Both the position numbers and the translations under genes were made by a program. The notes beneath the pieces were generated by a model that saw only the letters and a program-made list of their open reading frames with translations, had not been told where the DNA came from and ran no database searches. Shown here in pieces: positions 1-3,850 of a stretch of DNA of 6,661 bases (positions within the stretch are counted from its first letter, which is position 1; each line of letters opens with the position of its first letter). Location of the stretch: contig JAHJFH010000029.1 in NCBI GenBank assembly GCA_018824925.1, forward strand, positions 1-6,661. The letters are read 5' to 3'. This DNA is from Thermoplasmatota archaeon. Lineage in GTDB: Archaea; Thermoplasmatota; E2; DHVEG-1.

Positions 1-1
1 A

Positions 2-94
2 ATGCAGGTAACCACCGTACAATGTATCTATGGTGACCCCGCACTCGTTGTTTACAGCCCCGAATGGAGTTCACCAGTACCCATTGACGCATAA
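2..94 (+). CDS. 3' end of an unidentified gene entering from the left edge; possible C25-type (gingipain-like) peptidase C-terminus
   Basis: The frame is open from base 2 to a TAA at 92-94 and gives 30 residues that look like a protein C-terminus. They include YGDPAL followed by VVYSPEW, and end in PIDA. A GDP-x-L motif close to a beta-strand is typical of the end of the catalytic domain in C25 (gingipain-like) cysteine peptidases and related exported archaeal proteins, so that is my tentative family guess. No catalytic residues are visible in so short a piece. Two T-runs follow the stop directly, as expected for the end of a transcript. The competing reading is a minus-strand ORF starting at 92 (see rejected items). 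Codon choice and residue composition favour the plus strand. Family assignment is weak. Confidence 0.5.
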   Translation: MQVTTVQCIYGDPALVVYSPEWSSPVPIDA

Positions 95-105
95 ACACAC
101 CTCCC

Positions 106-127
106 TCTTTTTTTCTTTTTTTTTCTT
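106..127 (+). terminator. Oligo-T terminator of the plus-strand gene
   Basis: Pyrimidine-rich tract starting 12 nt after the TAA at 92-94, with runs of seven T (108-114) and nine T (116-124) separated by one C. Archaeal RNA polymerase stops at such T-runs without needing a hairpin. No convincing stem precedes it. Confidence 0.55.
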
Positions 128-141
128 AATACCAGCACAAT

Positions 142-183
142 AAAAAAGAAAATATTTTTTAAAAAAAAATCAAAGAAAAAAAA
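142..183 (-). terminator. Oligo-T terminator of the mevalonate operon
   Basis: On the minus strand this tract lies 21 nt after the TAG stop at 205-207. It has runs of eight T (183-176), nine T (169-161) and six T (147-142), with a short A-run before the last. It faces the plus-strand T tract at 106-127, so the 110-nt spacer works as a two-way terminator for converging genes. The T9/A6 junction around 155-169 is also self-complementary, but the T-runs alone suffice for archaeal termination. Confidence 0.6.
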
Positions 184-204
184 TAGAAACGTAGAGGGAT
201 TTAC

Positions 205-603
205 CTACACTTTTTTAAACTTATATCCATAATAGAGCGCACCAGTATACCCATCTTGTTGGATTTGACGGAAAGTGCTTTCTACTCGCATCCCAATTTT
301 AACACAGTCTGGATCGCAGTCAACGATTTGAGCAGTAATCATTGGTCCCTCATCAAGTTTTATGATTGCGATTGGATATGGGACCTGTTCCTCAAATTCA
401 CCAGAGCTCACATGAATGATGGAATAGGTAAACACCTCTCCTTTTCCACTGAGTTTAAGATCCTTTATATGACCAATGCTTTTGCGACGGCAGACTGGAC
501 ATGACTCACGAGGTGGAAAATAGACTTTACTACAAATCTCACATTTATTTCCAATAAGGTTGTAGCGTTGAGGTATTTCTCGCCAGAAACGTGGGACACT
601 CAT
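205..603 (-). CDS. DUF35 Zn-ribbon/OB-fold protein, bridging subunit of the thiolase/HMG-CoA synthase complex
   Basis: 132-residue protein of the DUF35 (OB-fold, acyl-CoA-associated) family. An N-terminal helix (about 1-18) leads into a rubredoxin-like zinc ribbon with C21-x2-C24 and C35-x2-C38. An OB-fold follows (about 45-110), and the protein ends in the G-rich, aromatic tail GYTGALYYGYKF. In the characterised archaeal complex this protein is non-catalytic: it sits between thiolase and HMG-CoA synthase and helps form the shared CoA-binding site that channels acetoacetyl-CoA. Here it is the last gene of the operon, 2 nt after the thiolase stop. I chose the ATG at 603 because GGAGGGGAT (618-610) sits at the right distance and the family starts close to its helix. 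The upstream in-frame ATG at 636 would add 11 residues encoded inside the thiolase gene. All four zinc cysteines are present. Confidence 0.93.
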   Translation of the reverse strand: MSVPRFWREIPQRYNLIGNKCEICSKVYFPPRESCPVCRRKSIGHIKDLKLSGKGEVFTYSIIHVSSGEFEEQVPYPIAIIKLDEGPMITAQIVDCDPDCVKIGMRVESTFRQIQQDGYTGALYYGYKFKKV

Positions 604-605
604 TT

Positions 606-1772
606 TTACATCCCCTCCATAATATGAACCGTACATGTAGCACCAGAACCACCGACGTTATGGGCAAGACCAATACGGGCATCAGGAATTTGACGTTTTT
701 CTGCGCGGCCCTGAAGCTGTAGAACGATTTCAATAATCTGAGCAACCCCGGTTGCACCGACAGGATGGCCTTTAGCTTTTAACCCACCACTTGTATTGAC
801 CGGTTGGCTACCATCACGGGTGGTGATGTTATTATCAATAGCTTTGCCACCATCTCCTTTTTTTACAAACCCCAGGTCTTCGATTGCACAGATTTCAGCG
901 ATAGTAAAGCAATCATGCACCTCCGCAAGCTGAATGTCTTTTGAGGTGACTTTTGCTTGTTTATAGGCCATTTGTGCTGCATGAACTGTGGCGTCAAGGG
1001 TAGTGATGTCACGGCGGCCATGTAATGCAAGTGAATCAGAAGCTTGACCAGCGCCAATAATTTTTACTGGGGTATCTGTGAACTCTTTCGCTCGTTCAGC
1101 TGAACAAAGAACGACAGCTGCTGAGCCATCGGTCACTGGTGAGCAGTCAAGTAAGCCGAGAGGATATGCGACCATAGTGGCATTAATAGCATGTTCTAGT
1201 TTGATTTCTTTTTGATATTGTGCATAGGGGTTAAGTGCACCATTAGCATGGTTTTTAACAGCTACCTGAGCGAGTTGTTCTTTTGTTGTCCCGTATTCGT
1301 GCATATGACGAGTTGCGATAAAGGCATAGAGACCGGGGAAGGTGGCGCCAAAGAATGCCTCCCATTCTTGATCAGCTGCAGTTGCAAGTGTTTCGGTTGC
1401 TGAGGTTCCAGCGACATCATTCATTTTTTCAATACCACCAATCACGACTATATCGTTTACACCTGAGGCAACTGATAGATAGCCTTGTCGAACTGCTAGA
1501 CCGCCAGAGGCACAAGCACCCTCAACGCGGGTGCTGGGTATATGCAGGTTATAAAATCCGGATGCATCTGCGACGAGAGCGCCAACATGTTCTTGTCCTA
1601 TGAATCGACCTGAGCTCATTGAGCCAACATACATAGCATCAATATCTTTTCCTTCAATACCTGCATCAAGAATTGCTTTCGATCCTGCTTCTACAATAAG
1701 TTGTCTAAATGATCGATCCCAGATTTCTCCAAATTTTGTTAGACCAACACCAATTACAGCGACATCTCTCAT
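606..1772 (-). CDS. Acetyl-CoA C-acetyltransferase (acetoacetyl-CoA thiolase, archaeal SCP2-like type)
   Basis: 388 residues, full length for the archaeal SCP2-like thiolase family. It condenses two acetyl-CoA to acetoacetyl-CoA, the unfavourable first step of the mevalonate route, and passes the product to HMG-CoA synthase. The nucleophilic cysteine is C87 in VEGACASGG. The active-site histidines are H286 in the AEVHDCF motif and H336 in KGHPVGATG. The C-terminal HNVGGSG motif (371-377) stands where classical thiolases carry a second catalytic cysteine, which fits the archaeal type. It starts at an ATG 6 nt after the HMG-CoA synthase stop, with GGGAGTGA (1786-1779) as ribosome binding site. 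The gene ends 2 nt before the DUF35 start. Order and spacing imply co-translation of the three subunits. Thiolases of this shape can act on other acyl-CoAs, but the neighbours make the mevalonate role very likely. Confidence 0.94.
   Translation of the reverse strand: MRDVAVIGVGLTKFGEIWDRSFRQLIVEAGSKAILDAGIEGKDIDAMYVGSMSSGRFIGQEHVGALVADASGFYNLHIPSTRVEGACASGGLAVRQGYLSVASGVNDIVVIGGIEKMNDVAGTSATETLATAADQEWEAFFGATFPGLYAFIATRHMHEYGTTKEQLAQVAVKNHANGALNPYAQYQKEIKLEHAINATMVAYPLGLLDCSPVTDGSAAVVLCSAERAKEFTDTPVKIIGAGQASDSLALHGRRDITTLDATVHAAQMAYKQAKVTSKDIQLAEVHDCFTIAEICAIEDLGFVKKGDGGKAIDNNITTRDGSQPVNTSGGLKAKGHPVGATGVAQIIEIVLQLQGRAEKRQIPDARIGLAHNVGGSGATCTVHIMEGM
610..618 (-). promoter_or_regulatory. Ribosome binding site of the DUF35 gene, inside the thiolase 3' end
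   Basis: The minus strand reads GGAGGGGAT over the last codons of the thiolase gene, ahead of the ATG at 603. It decides the start of the DUF35 protein in favour of 603 over 636, and it suggests translational coupling to the thiolase. Confidence 0.7.
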
Positions 1773-1778
1773 AGTTTC

Positions 1779-1786
1779 TCACTCCC
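1779..1786 (-). promoter_or_regulatory. Ribosome binding site of the thiolase gene, overlapping the HMG-CoA synthase stop
   Basis: The minus strand reads GGGAGTGA, in which the final TGA is the stop codon of HMG-CoA synthase. The thiolase ATG follows after 6 nt, so ribosomes finishing the first gene are placed to start the second. Confidence 0.65.
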
Positions 1787-2828
1787 AATAGAGTAAATCG
1801 GTTAATTTTGCGTACACCCCATAGCTAATGTATTGTTTATCATCGACCATTTGTTTTATTGATGGGGCGTTTGATCGTTCGAGTTGTTCAATATGATCAG
1901 TGACCGTGATATCAAAACCATCACTTCCTGCTCCTGAGCCGTAACTCGTGACCATGATTTTATCACCGGGTTTTGCAACATCAAGAACTGATGCTAGACC
2001 AACCATTGAAGCACCTGAATAAGTGTTACCAATATAGGGGACTATAAGTCCTTGCGTGATCTGTTCTTTAGAAAACCCAAGTTTGTACGCTACACTTACG
2101 GGGAATTTGCCATTTGGTTGGTGAAATACTGCATAATCATAATCTTCGGGGCTGGTCCCTGCTTTTTTCATAAGAGTTGTAGCACAGGTGGTAACGTGTT
2201 TGAAATAGGCAGGAGCTCCGGTGAATCGTCCTCCATGGGAAGGATATTTTCGTTCGGCACGACGCCAGAAATCAGGAGTATCTGTGGTAAATGAATAAGT
2301 GTGATTAAGTGATGCAATGACGTTTTTTTTGCCAATGATATATGCAGCTCCTCCAGCAGATGCTGAATATTCAAGGGCATCCCCAGGGGCTGCCTGTGAG
2401 GTATCTGCCCCAATAGCGAGGCCATATTTTATCATATTTGCTTTGACAAACCCCATACAGGTTTGAATAGCAGCTGTTCCAGCTTTGCAAGCAAATTCAT
2501 AATCCGCTACCATAAGATCTGGTGTTGCGCCAATAGCTTCACCAACAATAGTGCCCGTAGGTTTCACAGCATAAGGATGAGATTCGCTACCAACATAAAT
2601 GGCACCGATATCCTGTGGGTTTATATGGCATCGTCGTAGCGCTGCTCGGGCAGATTCAACACTGATAGTTGCTGTATCTTGATCAATAGAAGGTACAGAT
2701 TTTTCGATAATTCCAAGACCTTTGCTGATAGTTGCGCCGTCCTTTCCCCATACAGATGCGATTTCATGAGCTGTGATTCGTAAACGGGGGATGTCGGCTC
2801 CATAACTTACGATACCTAATGTTTCCAT
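1779..2828 (-). CDS. mvaS: Hydroxymethylglutaryl-CoA synthase (archaeal type)
   Basis: 349 residues, the usual length for archaeal HMG-CoA synthase, which is shorter than the eukaryotic and bacterial enzymes. It condenses acetyl-CoA with acetoacetyl-CoA to HMG-CoA, the precursor of mevalonate and of archaeal ether lipids. The catalytic triad can be placed: general base E82 in the GSESHPYAVKPTG segment, acyl-accepting C114 in EFACKAGTAA, and H236 in FHQPNGKFP. The glycine-rich SYGSGAGSDGF near residues 295-305 is the conserved CoA/active-site loop near the C-terminus. It is the first gene of the operon: a TATA box lies about 34 nt upstream, and the thiolase and DUF35 genes follow at once. No good Shine-Dalgarno precedes the ATG, only a weak GTGA, which fits a short-leader transcript. 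The gene symbol is given by function; the archaeal family is distant from bacterial MvaS. Confidence 0.95.
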   Translation of the reverse strand: METLGIVSYGADIPRLRITAHEIASVWGKDGATISKGLGIIEKSVPSIDQDTATISVESARAALRRCHINPQDIGAIYVGSESHPYAVKPTGTIVGEAIGATPDLMVADYEFACKAGTAAIQTCMGFVKANMIKYGLAIGADTSQAAPGDALEYSASAGGAAYIIGKKNVIASLNHTYSFTTDTPDFWRRAERKYPSHGGRFTGAPAYFKHVTTCATTLMKKAGTSPEDYDYAVFHQPNGKFPVSVAYKLGFSKEQITQGLIVPYIGNTYSGASMVGLASVLDVAKPGDKIMVTSYGSGAGSDGFDITVTDHIEQLERSNAPSIKQMVDDKQYISYGVYAKLTDLLYWE

Positions 2829-2861
2829 ATCGAGTCACAAAGGCCCAAAATCCAGATAGGC

Positions 2862-2869
2862 TATATAAA
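2862..2869 (-). promoter_or_regulatory. TATA box of the mevalonate operon
   Basis: The minus strand reads TTTATATA, a near-consensus archaeal TATA box. Its centre is about 37 nt upstream of the HMG-CoA synthase ATG, so transcription should begin near 2838-2843 and leave a leader of only about 10-15 nt. The upstream BRE position is not purine-rich, so that element is weak. A 4-bp inverted repeat (aggc 2858-2861, gcct 2873-2876) flanks the box. Confidence 0.65.
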
Positions 2870-2878
2870 AGTGCCTGT

Positions 2879-2900
2879 AAAAAATTCGGCTATTGCCGAG
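2879..2900 (-). terminator. Hairpin plus T-run terminator after the coiled-coil gene
   Basis: The minus strand reads TCGGC-AATA-GCCGA followed by A and six T. This is a 5-bp GC-rich stem with a 4-nt loop and a T-run, beginning about 10 nt after the stop of the coiled-coil gene. It separates that gene from the mevalonate operon, whose TATA box lies 10 nt further on. This insulates the two units and argues against one long transcript. Confidence 0.6.
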
Positions 2901-2910
2901 CAGATATGTA

Positions 2911-3804
2911 TTAACCTGATAAAGAGATTTTTTTACCTTGTTTGAGGTTATCAACAGAATCGTCTGCGATTTTGTTTAATTTTTCTTTATCAAAAAGTTC
3001 TTTTTGTGCTTGGATGTTTTGATTTTTCAAAAGATCCTTTGCTTCTTGCCATCGTCGTCGGCGATCATGTTTCACTTCCATGATTTTTGATAGCATTTCT
3101 ATTGCTTTTTCATGGTGTCGTTGCGCTTCTTCACGGACTTCAACATATTTTTTATGTTTTTTGTTAGATTCACCAATTGATGCAGAGATTTCCAGTACCA
3201 CCATCATGTAGGCTTCGTGTTTCTTTTGGCTATCTGCATAGAATTGTTGGACTATTGCATGTTCCTCATCAGCTTTTTTAAAGAGCTCAGTGATAACTGA
3301 ATCGGTATCTGAGAGATCGGTTTGTATGATTTGTTGTTGTTGCATTTCTTTCATGACTTTTTGGTATTCTTTTCGTTTTTGTTTGATAAGGTCGATGAGG
3401 TCATTTTCTTTTTGGGGCGGCATGGGAGTGGTTTCTTGATTATATTCGAGCATTTGGATGTCGGCTTTGAGTTCTTCAGCGCGTAATGGGAGGTTTTTAA
3501 TGATGTCGCCTTTTTTCTTTTGTTTTGATTGGATGAGTGCTTTCGCTTGTTGTTGGTATTGGTTACGGATGGCTTTGTGTTCCTTCATTTTCTTAACGAG
3601 TTCATCACGTTCTTTTTTGTAGCGTTGCATGGATTCTTTGAATTCTTTACGTTTTTCGTTGATCATGTCGCGTTCTTCGCGTAAAAGTTTGCCCATTGCA
3701 TTGAGTTCGTTGCGTTTTTCTATAATGCTTTGATATTTTTTTTCTGCGTTACGCAGTTCCTCTACATCTTGTTGTTTTGAGGGTTTAGCGGGCACTAGAA
3801 ACAC
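2911..3804 (-). CDS. Archaeal coiled-coil protein, COG1340-like
   Basis: 297 residues, almost wholly alpha-helical and highly charged (Lys, Glu, Gln, Arg), with no signal peptide or membrane segment, so cytosolic. Residues about 12-115 form a first long heptad region. A break at TTPMPP (125-130) follows the LEYNQ segment. A second helical region (about 132-160) is followed by a third (about 170-285) with recurring H/K-rich helices (EEHAIV, KKHEAY, KKHKKY, RHHEKA) at roughly 14- to 25-residue intervals. The pattern 'LE..xxTTP....E.DLI..I' and the His-containing helices match my memory of COG1340, an uncharacterised archaeal coiled-coil family. The function is unknown. The start is GTG at 3804; a second in-frame GTG at 3795 is nearly as plausible because neither has an ideally spaced Shine-Dalgarno. 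The frame is closed upstream by a TAG at 3832-3834. The neighbour upstream is a large membrane-anchored surface protein. Confidence 0.8.
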   Translation of the reverse strand: MFLVPAKPSKQQDVEELRNAEKKYQSIIEKRNELNAMGKLLREERDMINEKRKEFKESMQRYKKERDELVKKMKEHKAIRNQYQQQAKALIQSKQKKKGDIIKNLPLRAEELKADIQMLEYNQETTPMPPQKENDLIDLIKQKRKEYQKVMKEMQQQQIIQTDLSDTDSVITELFKKADEEHAIVQQFYADSQKKHEAYMMVVLEISASIGESNKKHKKYVEVREEAQRHHEKAIEMLSKIMEVKHDRRRRWQEAKDLLKNQNIQAQKELFDKEKLNKIADDSVDNLKQGKKISLSG

Positions 3805-3820
3805 TTCCCCTGTTGCACCC

Positions 3821-3840
3821 CTATTATAGTGCTATTATTT
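3821..3840 (-). promoter_or_regulatory. Possible promoter or leader elements of the coiled-coil gene
   Basis: In the 46-nt gap after the large protein, the minus strand has AAATAATA (3840-3833) and CTATAATAG (3829-3821). Both resemble TATA boxes and would start RNA close to the GTG at 3804 or the GTG at 3795. The adjoining GGGGTG (3821-3816) could instead be a ribosome binding site on a read-through transcript. The evidence is weak either way. Confidence 0.25.
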
Positions 3841-3850
3841 ATGTTTAGTG

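Noticed and set aside
1..92. Minus-strand ORF starting with ATG at 92-90, preceded by GGGAGGTG, running off the left edge
   Set aside because: The ribosome-binding-like sequence is good, but the product is very rich in Arg and Trp and uses CGG three times in 30 codons. It also overlaps a plus-strand frame that reads like a natural C-terminus followed by T-runs. I keep it as the main alternative to the plus-strand call.
142..183. A-rich repeats considered as an origin element or a CRISPR leader
   Set aside because: There are no regular direct repeats or spacers, and no origin-associated gene nearby. Convergent oligo-T terminators explain the composition.
604..636. Upstream ATG at 636 as the start of the DUF35 protein
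   Set aside because: It would add 11 residues overlapping the thiolase gene. The ATG at 603 has a well-placed GGAGGGGAT and gives the usual family N-terminus.
1355..1603. Plus-strand open frames inside the thiolase gene (also 1212-1403 and 1600-1791)
   Set aside because: They are antisense to a well-conserved enzyme with all its motifs, have no ribosome binding site I could see, and show compositions typical of shadow frames.
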